Positions 13,141 through 26,118 of a DNA stretch of 64,000 bases are shown here, piece after piece (position 1 is the first letter of the stretch; every line of letters starts with the position of its first letter). Origin of the DNA: Crossaster papposus (lineage: Eukaryota > Echinodermata > Asteroidea > Velatida > Solasteridae); NCBI GenBank assembly GCA_037893245.1, contig JBAIAA010000865.1, positions 1,550,001 to 1,614,000 on the forward strand. The letters run 5' to 3'. Made by a program: the position numbers and the translations under genes. The notes below the pieces were generated by a model, which made no database searches, had not been told where the DNA came from, and was given only the letters and a program-made list of their open reading frames with translations.

Positions 13141-14482
13141 AGGAACAGCAGAGGTAGAAGACAGAGATAGAGTATATCCACGTGTCTGATCTACACCTCA
13201 CTCAGCCTGCTCAGAAGGAACAGCAGAGGTACAAGACAGAGATATAGTATATCCACGTGTCTCACTCAGCCTGCTCAGAAGGAACAGCAGAGGTAGAAGA
13301 CAGAGATAGAGTATATCCATGTGTCTCACTCAGCCTGCTCAGAAGGAACAGCAGAGGTAGACGACAGAGATAGAGTATATCCACGTGTCTGATCTACACC
13401 TCACTCAGCCTGCTCAGAAAGAACAGCAGAGGTAGAATACATAGATGGAGTATATCCACGTGTCTGATCTACACCTCACTCAGCCTGCTCAGAAGGAACA
13501 GCAGAGGTGGAAGACAGAGATAGAGTATATCCACGTGTTTGAACCACACCTCACTCAGCCTGCTCAGAAGGAACAGCAGAGGTAGACGACAGAGATAGAG
13601 TATATCCACGTGTCTGATCTACACCTCACTCAGCCTGCTCAGAAGGAGCAACAGAGGTAGAAGACAGAGATAGAGTATATCCACGTGTCTGATCTACACC
13701 TCACTCAGCCTGCTCAGAAGGAACAGCAGAGGTAGAAGACAGAGATAGAGTATATCCACGTGTCTGATCTACACTTCACTCAGCCTGCTCAGAAGGAACA
13801 GCAGAGGTAGACTACAGAGATAGAGTATATCCACGTGTCTGATCTACACCTCACTCAGCCTGCTCAGAAGGAACAGCAGAGGTAGAATACATAGATGGAG
13901 TATATCCACGTGTCTGATCTACACCTCACTCAGCCTGCTCAGAAGGAACAGCAGAGGTGGAAGACAGAGATAGAGTATATCCACGTGTTTGAACCACACC
14001 TCACTCAGCCTGCTCAGAAGGAACAGCAGAGGTAGACGACAGAGATAGAGTATATCCACGTGTCTGATCTACACCTCACTCAGCCTGCTCAGAAGGAGCA
14101 ACAGAGGTAGAAGACAGAGATAGAGTATATCCACGTGTCTGATCTACACCTCACTCAGCCTGCTCAGAAGGAACAGCAGAGGTAGAAGACAGAGATAGAG
14201 TATATCCACGTGTCTGATCTACACTTCACTCAGCCTGCTCAGAAGGAACAGCAGAGGTAGAAGACAGAGATAGAGTATATCCACGTGTCTGATCTACACC
14301 TCACTCAGCCTTCTCAGAAAGGAACAGCAGAGGTAGAAGACAGATATATAATATATCCACGTGTCTCACTCATCCTGCTCAGAAGGAACAGCAGAGGTAG
14401 AAGACAGAGATAGAGTATATCCACGTGTCTGATCTACACCTCACTCAGCCTGCTCAGAAGGAACAGCAGAGGTAGAAGACAG
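13141..14482 (+). repeat. Ancestral-looking block repeated at +9,360 (copy 1, ctcag form)
   Basis: This block matches 22,501-23,842 at a constant 9,360-bp offset, shown by the rare cagaaagaac tail (13,415 and 22,775) and the same order of acgac, atacatagatgg, gtttgaacc and gagcaacag units. It is a direct left-domain counterpart of the HOR core. Its 76-bp unit still reads ctcagccttc, whereas the partner at 23,664 reads ctaagccttc. Confidence 0.82.
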
Positions 14483-17412
14483 AGATAGATTATATCCACG
14501 TGTCTGATCTACACCTCACTCAGCCTGCTCAGAAGGAACAGCAGAGGTAGAAGACAGAGATAGAGTATATCCACGTGTCTGATCTACATCTCACTCAGCC
14601 TGCTCAGAAGGAACAGCAGAGGTAGAAGACAGAGATAGAGTATATCCACGTGTTTGAACCACACCTCACTCAGCCTGCTCAGAAGGAAGAGCAGAGGTAG
14701 AAGACAGAGATAGAGTATATCCATGTGTCTGATATATACCTCACTCAGCCTGCTCAGAAGGAGCAGCAGAGGTAGAAGACAGAGATAGAGTTTATCCACG
14801 TGTCTCACTCAACCTGCTCAGAAGGAACAGCAGAGGTAGAAGACAGAGATAGAGTATATCCACGTGTCTGATATACACCTCACTCAGCCTGCTCAGAAGA
14901 AGCAACAGAGGTAGAAGACAGAGATAGAGTATATCCACGTGTCTGATCTACACCTCACTCAGCCTGCTCAGAAGGAACAGCAGAGGTAGAAGACAGAGAT
15001 AGAGTATATCCACGTGTCTGATCTACACTTCACTCAGCCTGCTCAGAAGGAACAGCAGAGGTAGAAGACAGAGATAGAGTATATCCACGTGTCTGATCTA
15101 CACCTCACTCAGCCTGCTCAGAAGAAACAGCAGAGGTAGAAGACAGAGATAGAGTATATCCACGTGTCTGATCTACACCTCACTCAGCCTTCTCAGAAAG
15201 GAACAGCAGAGGTAGAAGACAGATATATAATATATCCACGTGTCTCACTCATCCTGCTCAGAAGGAACAGCAGAGGTAGAAGACAGAGATAGAGTATATC
15301 CACGTGTCTGATCTACACCTCACTCAGCCTGCTCAGAAGGAACAGCAGAGGTAGAAGACAGAGATAGAGTATATCCACGTGTCTGATCTACACCTCACTC
15401 AGCCTGCTCAGAAGAAACAGCAGAGGTAGAAGACAGAGATAGAGTATATCCACGTGTCTGATCTACACCTCACTCAGCCTTCTCAGAAAGGAACAGCAGA
15501 GGTAGAAGACAGATATATAATATATCCACGTGTCTCACTCATCCTGCTCAGAAGGAACAGCAGAGGTAGAAGACAGAGATAGAGTATATCCACGTGTCTG
15601 ATCTACACCTCACTCAGCCTGCTCAGAAGGAACAGCAGAGGTAGAAGACAGAGATAGATTATATCCACGTGTCTGATCTACACCTCACTCAGCCTGCTCA
15701 GAAGGAACAGCAGAGGTAGAAGACAGAGATAGAGTATATCCACGTGTCTGATCTACATCTCACTCAGCCTGCTCAGAAGGAACAGCAGAGGTAAAATACA
15801 GAGATAGAGTATATCCAGGTGTCTCACTCAGCCTGCTCAGAAGGAACAGCAGAGGTAGAAGACAGAGATAGAGTATATCCACGTGTCTGATCTACACCTC
15901 ACTCAGCCTGCTCAGGAGGAACAGCAGAGGTAGAAGACAGAGATAGAGTATATCCACGTGTCTGATCTACACCTCACTCAGCCTGCTCAGAAGAAACAGC
16001 AGAGGTAGAAGACAGAGATAGAGTATATCCACGTGTCTGATCTACACCTCACTCAGCCTTCTCAGAAAGGAACAGCAGAGGTAGAAGACAGATATAGAGT
16101 ATATCCACGTGTCTGATCTACACCTCACTCAGCCTGCTCAGAAGGAGCAACAGAGGTAGAAGACAGAGATAGATTATATCCACGTGTCTGATCTACACCT
16201 CACTCAGCCTGCTCAGAAGGAACAGCAGAGGTAGAAGACAGAGATAGAGTATATCCACGTGTCTGATCTACACCTCACTCAGCCTGCTCAGAAGGAACAG
16301 CAGAGGTAGAAGACAGATATATAGTATATCCACGTGTCTCACTCATCCTGCTCAGAAGGAACAGCAGAAGTAGAAGACAGAGATAGAGTATATCCACGTG
16401 TCTGATATACACCTCACTCAGCCTGCTCAGAAGGAACAGCAGAGGTAGAAGACACAGATAAATTATATCCACGTGTCTGATCTACACCTCACTCAGCCTG
16501 CTCAGAGGAACAGCAGAGGTAGAAGACAGAGATAGAGTATATCCACGTGTCTGATCTACACCTCACTCAGCCTGCTCAGAAGGAACAGCAGAGGTAGAAT
16601 ACATAGATGGAGTATATCCACGTGTCTGATCTACACCTCACTCAGCCTGCTCAGAAGGAACAGCAGAGGTGGAAGACAGAGATAGAGTATATCCACGTGT
16701 TTGAACCACACCTCACTCAGCCTGCTCAGAAGGAACAGCAGAAGTAGAAGACAGAGATAGAGTATATCCACGTGTCTGATATACACCTCACTCAGCCTGC
16801 TCAGAAGGAACAGCAGAGGTAGAAGACACAGATAAATTATATCCACGTGTCTGATCTACACCTCACTCAGCCTGCTCAGAGGAACAGCAGAGGTAGAAGA
16901 CAGAGATAGAGTATATCCACGTGTCTGATCTACACCTCACTCAGCCTGCTCAGAAGGAACAGCAGAGGTAAAAGACAGAGATATAGTATATCCACGTGTC
17001 TCACTCAGCCTGCTCAGAAGGAACAGCAGAGGTAGAAGACAGAGATAGAGTATATCCACGTGTCTGATCTACACATCACTCAGCCTGCTCAGAAGGGACA
17101 GCAGAGGTAGAAGACAGAGATAGAGTATATCCACGTGTCTGATCTACACCTCACTCAGCCTGCTCAGAAGGAATAGCAGAGGTAGAAGACAGATATATAG
17201 TATATCCACGTGTCTCACTCATCCTGCTCAGAAGAAACAGCAGAAGTAGAAGACAGAGATAGAGTATATCCACGTGTCTGATATACACCTCACTCAGCCT
17301 GCTCAGAAGGGACAGCAGAGGTAGAAGACACAGATAAATTATATCCACGTGTCTGATCTACACCTCACTCAGCCTGCTCAGAGGAACAGCAGAGGTAGAA
17401 GACAGAGATAGA
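13975..17412 (+). repeat. 3,438-bp tandem duplication, copy 1
   Basis: The offset to the second copy is 3,438 bp from the gtttgaacc unit (13,987 versus 17,425) through 16,078. It becomes 3,727 bp because four units (64+75+75+75 = 289 bp) are missing here near 16,080. It then becomes 3,353 bp because five units (four of 75 plus one of 74 = 374 bp) are extra here between about 16,590 and 16,970. All changes are whole-unit steps. Confidence 0.82.
14603..16078 (+). repeat. About 1.5-kb block repeated from 9,720 (copy 2 of 3)
   Basis: The order of variants is identical to 9,720-11,195, including the internal 290-bp duplication (76-bp units 290 bp apart near 15,185 and 15,475). It ends at a chimeric unit near 16,080 where four units present in the third copy (around 19,520-19,810) are missing. 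Confidence 0.75.
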
Positions 17413-20400
17413 GTATATCCACGTGTTTGAACCACACCTCACTCAGCCTGCTCAGAAGGAACAGCAGAGGTAGACGACAGAGATAGAGTATATCCACGTG
17501 TCTGATCTACACCTCACTCAGCCTGCTCAGAAGGAGCAACAGAGGTAGAAGACAGAGATAGAGTATATCCACGTGTCTGATCTACACCTCACTCAGCCTG
17601 CTCAGAAGGAACAGCAGAGGTAGAAGACAGAGATAGAGTATATCCACGTGTCTGATCTACACTTCACTCAGCCTGCTCAGAAGGAACAGCAGAGGTAGAA
17701 GACAGAGATAGAGTATATCCACGTGTCTGATCTACACCTCACTCAGCCTTCTCAGAAAGGAACAGCAGAGGTAGAAGACAGATATATAATATATCCACGT
17801 GTCTCACTCATCCTGCTCAGAAGGAACAGCAGAGGTAGAAGACAGAGATAGAGTATATCCACGTGTCTGATCTACACCTCACTCAGCCTGCTCAGAAGGA
17901 ACAGCAGAGGTAGAAGACAGAGATAGATTATATCCACGTGTCTGATCTACACCTCACTCAGCCTGCTCAGAAGGAACAGCAGAGGTAGAAGACAGAGATA
18001 GAGTATATCCACGTGTCTGATCTACATCTCACTCAGCCTGCTCAGAAGGAACAGCAGAGGTAGAAGACAGAGATAGAGTATATCCACGTGTTTGAACCAC
18101 ACCTCACTCAGCCTGCTCAGAAGGAAGAGCAGAGGTAGAAGACAGAGATAGAGTATATCCACGTGTCTGATATATACCTCACTCAGCCTGCTCAGAAGGA
18201 GCAGCAGAGGTAGAAGACAGAGATAGAGTTTATCCACGTGTCTCACTCAACCTGCTCAGAAGGAACAGCAGAGGTAGAAGACAGAGATAGAGTATATCCA
18301 CGTGTCTGATATACACCTCACTCAGCCTGCTCAGAAGAAGCAACAGAGGTAGAAGACAGAGATAGAGTATATCCACGTGTCTGATCTACACCTCACTCAG
18401 CCTGCTCAGAAGGAACAGCAGAGGTAGAAGACAGAGATAGAGTATATCCACGTGTCTGATCTACACTTCACTCAGCCTGCTCAGAAGGAACAGCAGAGGT
18501 AAAAGACAGAGATAGAGTATATCCACGTGTCTGATCTACACCTCACTCAGCCTGCTCAGAAGAAACAGCAGAGGTAGAAGACAGAGATAGAGTATATCCA
18601 CGTGTCTGATCTACACCTCACTCAGCCTTCTCAGAAAGGAACAGCAGAGGTAGAAGACAGATATATAATATATCCACGTGTCTCACTCATCCTGCTCAGA
18701 AGGAACAGCAGAGGTAGAAGACAGAGATAGAGTATATCCACGTGTCTGATCTACACCTCACTCAGCCTGCTCAGAAGGAACAGCAGAGGTAGAAGACAGA
18801 GATAGAGTATATCCACGTGTCTGATCTACACCTCACTCAGCCTGCTCAGAAGAAACAGCAGAGGTAGAAGACAGAGATAGAGTATATCCACGTGTCTGAT
18901 CTACACCTCACTCAGCCTTCTCAGAAAGGAACAGCAGAGGTAGAAGACAGATATATAATATATCCACGTGTCTCACTCATCCTGCTCAGAAGGAACAGCA
19001 GAGGTAGAAGACAGAGATAGAGTATATCCACGTGTCTGATCTACACCTCACTCAGCCTGCTCAGAAGGAACAGCAGAGGTAGAAGACAGAGATAGATTAT
19101 ATCCACGTGTCTGATCTACACCTCACTCAGCCTGCTCAGAAGGAACAGCAGAGGTAGAAGACAGAGATAGAGTATATCCACGTGTCTGATCTACATCTCA
19201 CTCAGCCTGCTCAGAAGGAACAGCAGAGGTAAAATACAGAGATAGAGTATATCCAGGTGTCTCACTCAGCCTGCTCAGAAGGAACAGCAGAGGTAGAAGA
19301 CAGAGATAGAGTATATCCACGTGTCTGATCTACACCTCACTCAGCCTGCTCAGGAGGAACAGCAGAGGTAGAAGACAGAGATAGAGTATATCCACGTGTC
19401 TGATCTACACCTCACTCAGCCTGCTCAGAAGAAACAGCAGAGGTAGAAGACAGAGATAGAGTATATCCACGTGTCTGATCTACACCTCACTCAGCCTTCT
19501 CAGAAAGGAACAGCAGAGGTAGAAGACAGATATATAATATATCCACGTGTCTCACTCATCCTGCTCAGAAGGAACAGCAGAGGTAGAAGACAGAGATAGA
19601 GTATATCCACGTGTCTGATCTACACCTCACTCAGCCTGCTCAGAAGGAACAGCAGAGGTAGAAGACAGAGATAGATTATATCCACGTGTCTGATCTACAC
19701 CTCACTCAGCCTGCTCAGAAGGAACAGCAGAGGTAGAAGACAGAGATAGAGTATATCCACGTGTCTGATCTACATCTCACTCAGCCTGCTCAGAAGGAAC
19801 AGCAGAGGTAGACGACAGAGATAGAGTATATCCACGTGTCTGATCTACACCTCACTCAGCCTGCTCAGAAGGAGCAACAGAGGTAGAAGACAGAGATAGA
19901 TTATATCCACGTGTCTGATCTACACCTCACTCAGCCTGCTCAGAAGGAACAGCAGAGGTAGAAGACAGAGATAGAGTATATCCACGTGTCTGATCTACAC
20001 CTCACTCAGCCTGCTCAGAAGGAACAGCAGAGGTAGAAGACAGATATATAGTATATCCACGTGTCTCACTCATCCTGCTCAGAAGGAACAGCAGAAGTAG
20101 AAGACAGAGATAGAGTATATCCACGTGTCTGATATACACCTCACTCAGCCTGCTCAGAAGGAACAGCAGAGGTAGAAGACACAGATAAATTATATCCACG
20201 TGTCTGATCTACACCTCACTCAGCCTGCTCAGAGGAACAGCAGAGGTAGAAGACAGAGATAGAGTATATCCACGTGTCTGATCTACACCTCACTCAGCCT
20301 GCTCAGAAGGAACAGCAGAGGTAAAAGACAGAGATATAGTATATCCACGTGTCTCACTCAGCCTGCTCAGAAGGAACAGCAGAGGTAGAAGACAGAGATA

Positions 20401-20709
20401 GAGTATATCCACGTGTCTGATCTACACATCACTCAGCCTGCTCAGAAGGGACAGCAGAGGTAGAAGACAGAGATAGAGTATATCCACGTGTCTGATCTAC
20501 ACCTCACTCAGCCTGCTCAGAAGGAACAGCAGAGGTAGAAGACAGATATATAGTATATCCACGTGTCTCACTCATCCTGCTCAGAAGAAACAGCAGAAGT
20601 AGAAGACAGAGATAGAGTATATCCACGTGTCTGATATACACCTCACTCAGCCTGCTCAGAAGGGACAGCAGAGGTAGAAGACACAGATAAATTATATCCA
20701 CGTGTCTCA
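17413..20709 (+). repeat. 3,438-bp tandem duplication, copy 2
   Basis: This copy retains the four units missing from copy 1 (around 19,520-19,810) and lacks its five extra units. The left junction lies near 17,397-17,424, where a canonical head meets a gtttgaacc centre. The match ends near 20,710, where a 64-bp join replaces the 75-bp form. Confidence 0.8.
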
Positions 20710-20968
20710 CTCAGCCTGCTCAGAAGGAACAGCAGAGGTAGAAGACAGAGATAGAGTATATCCATGTGTCTCACTCAGCCTGCTCAGAAGGAACAGCAGA
20801 GGTAGAAGACAGAGATAGAGTATATCCACGTGTCTGATCTACACCTCACTCAGCCTGCTCAGAAGGAACAGCAGAGGTACAAGACAGAGATATAGTATAT
20901 CCACGTGTCTCACTCAGCCTGCTCAGAAGGAACAGCAGAGGTAGAAGACAGAGATAGAGTATATCCAT
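19257..20968 (+). repeat. 1,712-bp tandem duplication, copy 1
   Basis: The copy begins within a 64-bp unit just after ccaggtgtctc and runs to about 20,968. The next copy starts at once at +1,712 (caggagg 19,351 versus 21,063). Both contain the agatatatag, aagtagaag, acacagataaatt and ccatgtgtctc units in the same order. It overlaps the right part of the 3,438-bp duplication, so it is the later event. Confidence 0.8.
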
Positions 20969-22690
20969 GTGTCTCACTCAGCCTGCTCAGAAGGAACAGC
21001 AGAGGTAGAAGACAGAGATAGAGTATATCCACGTGTCTGATCTACACCTCACTCAGCCTGCTCAGGAGGAACAGCAGAGGTAGAAGACAGAGATAGAGTA
21101 TATCCACGTGTCTGATCTACACCTCACTCAGCCTGCTCAGAAGAAACAGCAGAGGTAGAAGACAGAGATAGAGTATATCCACGTGTCTGATCTACACCTC
21201 ACTCAGCCTTCTCAGAAAGGAACAGCAGAGGTAGAAGACAGATATATAATATATCCACGTGTCTCACTCATCCTGCTCAGAAGGAACAGCAGAGGTAGAA
21301 GACAGAGATAGAGTATATCCACGTGTCTGATCTACACCTCACTCAGCCTGCTCAGAAGGAACAGCAGAGGTAGAAGACAGAGATAGATTATATCCACGTG
21401 TCTGATCTACACCTCACTCAGCCTGCTCAGAAGGAACAGCAGAGGTAGAAGACAGAGATAGAGTATATCCACGTGTCTGATCTACATCTCACTCAGCCTG
21501 CTCAGAAGGAACAGCAGAGGTAGACGACAGAGATAGAGTATATCCACGTGTCTGATCTACACCTCACTCAGCCTGCTCAGAAGGAGCAACAGAGGTAGAA
21601 GACAGAGATAGATTATATCCACGTGTCTGATCTACACCTCACTCAGCCTGCTCAGAAGGAACAGCAGAGGTAGAAGACAGAGATAGAGTATATCCACGTG
21701 TCTGATCTACACCTCACTCAGCCTGCTCAGAAGGAACAGCAGAGGTAGAAGACAGATATATAGTATATCCACGTGTCTCACTCATCCTGCTCAGAAGGAA
21801 CAGCAGAAGTAGAAGACAGAGATAGAGTATATCCACGTGTCTGATATACACCTCACTCAGCCTGCTCAGAAGGAACAGCAGAGGTAGAAGACACAGATAA
21901 ATTATATCCACGTGTCTGATCTACACCTCACTCAGCCTGCTCAGAGGAACAGCAGAGGTAGAAGACAGAGATAGAGTATATCCACGTGTCTGATCTACAC
22001 CTCACTCAGCCTGCTCAGAAGGAACAGCAGAGGTAAAAGACAGAGATATAGTATATCCACGTGTCTCACTCAGCCTGCTCAGAAGGAACAGCAGAGGTAG
22101 AAGACAGAGATAGAGTATATCCACGTGTCTGATCTACACATCACTCAGCCTGCTCAGAAGGGACAGCAGAGGTAGAAGACAGAGATAGAGTATATCCACG
22201 TGTCTGATCTACACCTCACTCAGCCTGCTCAGAAGGAACAGCAGAGGTAGAAGACAGATATATAGTATATCCACGTGTCTCACTCATCCTGCTCAGAAGA
22301 AACAGCAGAAGTAGAAGACAGAGATAGAGTATATCCACGTGTCTGATATACACCTCACTCAGCCTGCTCAGAAGGGACAGCAGAGGTAGAAGACACAGAT
22401 AAATTATATCCACGTGTCTCACTCAGCCTGCTCAGAAGGAACAGCAGAGGTAGAAGACAGAGATAGAGTATATCCATGTGTCTCACTCAGCCTGCTCAGA
22501 AGGAACAGCAGAGGTAGAAGACAGAGATAGAGTATATCCACGTGTCTGATCTACACCTCACTCAGCCTGCTCAGAAGGAACAGCAGAGGTACAAGACAGA
22601 GATATAGTATATCCACGTGTCTCACTCAGCCTGCTCAGAAGGAACAGCAGAGGTAGAAGACAGAGATAGAGTATATCCATGTGTCTCACT
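20969..22690 (+). repeat. 1,712-bp tandem duplication, copy 2
   Basis: This is the second copy at a constant 1,712-bp offset, ending near 22,690 where gtagacgac replaces gtagaagac. The pair appeared near-identical by eye. Confidence 0.8.
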
Positions 22691-23842
22691 CAGCCTGCTC
22701 AGAAGGAACAGCAGAGGTAGACGACAGAGATAGAGTATATCCACGTGTCTGATCTACACCTCACTCAGCCTGCTCAGAAAGAACAGCAGAGGTAGAATAC
22801 ATAGATGGAGTATATCCACGTGTCTGATCTACACCTCACTCAGCCTGCTCAGAAGGAACAGCAGAGGTGGAAGACAGAGATAGAGTATATCCACGTGTTT
22901 GAACCACACCTCACTCAGCCTGCTCAGAAGGAGCAGCAGAGGTAGACGACAGAGATAGAGTATATCCACGTGTCTGATCTACACCTCACTCAGCCTGCTC
23001 AGAAGGAGCAACAGAGGTAGAAGACAGAGATAGAGTATATCCACGTGTCTGATCTACACCTCACTCAGCCTGCTCAGAAGGAACAGCAGAGGTAGAAGAC
23101 AGAGATAGAGTATATCCACGTGTCTGATCTACACTTCACTCAGCCTGCTCAGAAGGAACAGCAGAGGTAGACGACAGAGATAGAGTATATCCACGTGTCT
23201 GATCTACACCTCACTCAGCCTGCTCAGAAGGAACAGCAGAGGTAGAATACATAGATGGAGTATATCCACGTGTCTGATCTACACCTCACTCAGCCTGCTC
23301 AGAAGGAACAGCAGAGGTGGAAGACAGAGATAGAGTATATCCACGTGTTTGAACCACACCTCACTCAGCCTGCTCAGAAGGAACAGCAGAGGTAGACGAC
23401 AGAGATAGAGTATATCCACGTGTCTGATCTACACCTCACTCAGCCTGCTCAGAAGGAGCAACAGAGGTAGAAGACAGAGATAGAGTATATCCACGTGTCT
23501 GATCTACACCTCACTCAGCCTGCTCAGAAGGAACAGCAGAGGTAGAAGACAGAGATAGAGTATATCCACGTGTCTGATCTACACTTCACTCAGCCTGCTC
23601 AGAAGGAACAGCAGAGGTAGAAGACAGAGATAGAGTATATCCACGTGTCTGATCTACACCTCACTAAGCCTTCTCAGAAAGGAACAGCAGAGGTAGAAGA
23701 CAGATATATAATATATCCACGTGTCTCACTCATCCTGCTCAGAAGGAACAGCAGAGGTAGAAGACAGAGATAGAGTATATCCACGTGTCTGATCTACACC
23801 TCACTCAGCCTGCTCAGAAGGAACAGCAGAGGTAGAAGACAG
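22501..23842 (+). repeat. Block repeated from 13,141 (copy 2, first ctaag form)
   Basis: This is the partner of 13,141-14,482. It contains the leftmost ctaagccttc unit in the window (23,664). It also has ggagcagcag near 22,931 and acgac near 23,172 where copy 1 has ggaacagcag and the private actac. Nearly all units of this class further right carry ctaag, so this block sits at the founding edge of the HOR core. Confidence 0.82.
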
Positions 23843-26118
23843 AAATAGAGTATATCCACGTGTCTGGTCTACACCTCACTCAGCCTGCTCAGAAGGAACA
23901 GCAGCGGTACAAGACAGAGATATAGTATATCCACGTGTCTCACTCAGCCTGCTCAGAAGGAACAGCAGAGGTAGAAGACAGAGATAGAGTATATCCACGT
24001 GTCTCACTCAGCCTGCTCAGAAGGAACAGCAGAGGTAGACGACAGAGATAGAGTATATCCACATGTCTGATCTACACCTCACTCAGCCTGCTCAGAAGGA
24101 GCAACAGAGGTAGAAGACAAAGATAGAGTATATCCACGTGTCTGATCTACACCTCACTCAGCCTGCTCAGAAGGAACAGCAGAGGTAGAAGACAGAGATA
24201 GATTATATCCACGTGTCTGATCTACACCTCACTCAGCCTGCTCAGAAGGAACAGCAGAGGTAGAAGACAGAGATAGAGTATATCCACGTGTCTGATCTAC
24301 ATCTCACTCAGCCTGCTCAGAAGGAACAGCAGAGGTAAAATACAGAGATAGAGTATATCCAGGTGTCTCACTCAGCCTGCTCAGAAGGAACAGCAGAGGT
24401 AGAAGACAGAGATAGAGTATATCCACGTGTCTGATCTACACCTCACTCAGCCTGCTCAGGAGGAACAGCAGAGGTAGAAGACAGAGATAGAGTATATCCA
24501 CGTGTCTGATCTACACCTCACTCAGCCTGCTCAGAAGGAACAGCAGAGGTAGAAGACAGATATATAGTATATCCACGTGTCTCACTCATCCTGCTCAGAA
24601 GGAACAGCAGAAGTAGAAGACAGAGATAGAGTATATCCACGTGTCTGATATACACCTCACTCAGCCTGCTCAGAAGGAACAGCAGAGGTAGAAGACACAG
24701 ATAAATTATATCCACGTGTCTGATCTACACCTCACTCAGCCTGCTCAGAGGAACAGCAGAGGTAGAAGACAGAGATAGAGTATATCCACGTGTCTGATCT
24801 ACACCTCACTCAGCCTGCTCAGAAGGAACAGCAGAGGTAAAAGACAGAGATATAGTATATCCACGTGTCTCACTCAGCCTGCTCAGAAGGAACAGCAGAG
24901 GTAGAAGACAGAGATAGAGTATATCCACGTGTCTGATCTACACATCACTCAGCCTGCTCAGAAGGGACAGCAGAGGTAGAAGACAGAGATAGAGTATATC
25001 CACGTGTCTGATCTACACCTCACTCAGCCTGCTCAGAAGGAACAGCAGAGGTAGAAGACAGATATATAGTATATCCACGTGTCTCACTCATCCTGCTCAG
25101 AAGAAACAGCAGAAGTAGAAGACAGAGATAGAGTATATCCACGTGTCTGATATACACCTCACTCAGCCTGCTCAGAAGGGACAGCAGAGGTAGAAGACAC
25201 AGATAAATTATATCCACGTGTCTGATCTACACCTCACTCAGCCTGCTCAGAGGAACAGCAGAGGTAGAAGACAGAGATAGAGTATATCCACGTGTCTGAT
25301 CTACACCTCACTCAGCCTGCTCAGAAGGAACAGCAGAGGTACAAGACAGAGATATAGTATATCCACGTGTCTCACTCAGCCTGCTCAGAAGGAACAGCAG
25401 AGGTAGAAGACAGAGATAGAGTATATCCACGTGTCTCACTCAGCCTGCTCAGAAGGAACAGCAGAGGTAGACGACAGAGATAGAGTATATCCACGTGTCT
25501 GATCTACACCTCACTCAGCCTGCTCAGAAGGAACAGCAGAGGTAGAATACATAGATGGAGTATATCCACGTGTCTGATCTACACCTCACTCAGCCTGCTC
25601 AGAAGGAACAGCAGCGGTACAAGACAGAGATATAGTATATCCACGTGTCTCACTCAGCCTGCTCAGAAGGAACAGCAGAGGTAGAAGACAGAGATAGAGT
25701 ATATCCACGTGTCTCACTCAGCCTGCTCAGAAGGAACAGCAGAGGTAGACGACAGAGATAGAGTATATCCACGTGTCTGATCTACACCTCACTCAGCCTG
25801 CTCAGAAGGAGCAACAGAGGTAGAAGACAGAGATAGAGTATATCCACGTGTCTGATCTACACCTCACTCAGCCTGATCAGAAGGAACAGCAGAGGTAGAA
25901 GACAGAGATAGAGTATATCCACGTGTCTGATCTACACTTCACTCAGCCTGCTCAGAAGGAACAGCAGAGGTAGAAGACAGAGATAGAGTATATCCACGTG
26001 TCTGATATACACCTCACTCAGCCTGCTCAGAAGAAACAGCAGAGGTAGAAGACAGAGATAGAGTATATCCATGTGTCTGATCTACACCTCACTAAGCCTT
26101 CTCAGAAAGGAACAGCAG
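23843..26118 (+). repeat. Mixed array between the first ctaag unit and the first 21-mer HOR
   Basis: The stretch holds the same units in irregular order. It includes the cggtacaag 64-bp units (23,905 and 25,614), the agatatatag/aagtagaag/acacagataaatt run (24,543-24,720 and 25,045-25,222) and the rare gcctgatcag tail at 25,871. Its last part is the end of the first copy of the roughly 6-kb super-repeat. No gene or foreign sequence was found. Confidence 0.75.

Noticed and set aside
10302-18915. tataatatatcc units as TATA-box promoters
   Set aside because: The motif is one variant of the monomer head, spread by HOR copying, with no adjacent transcribed feature to support promoter use.
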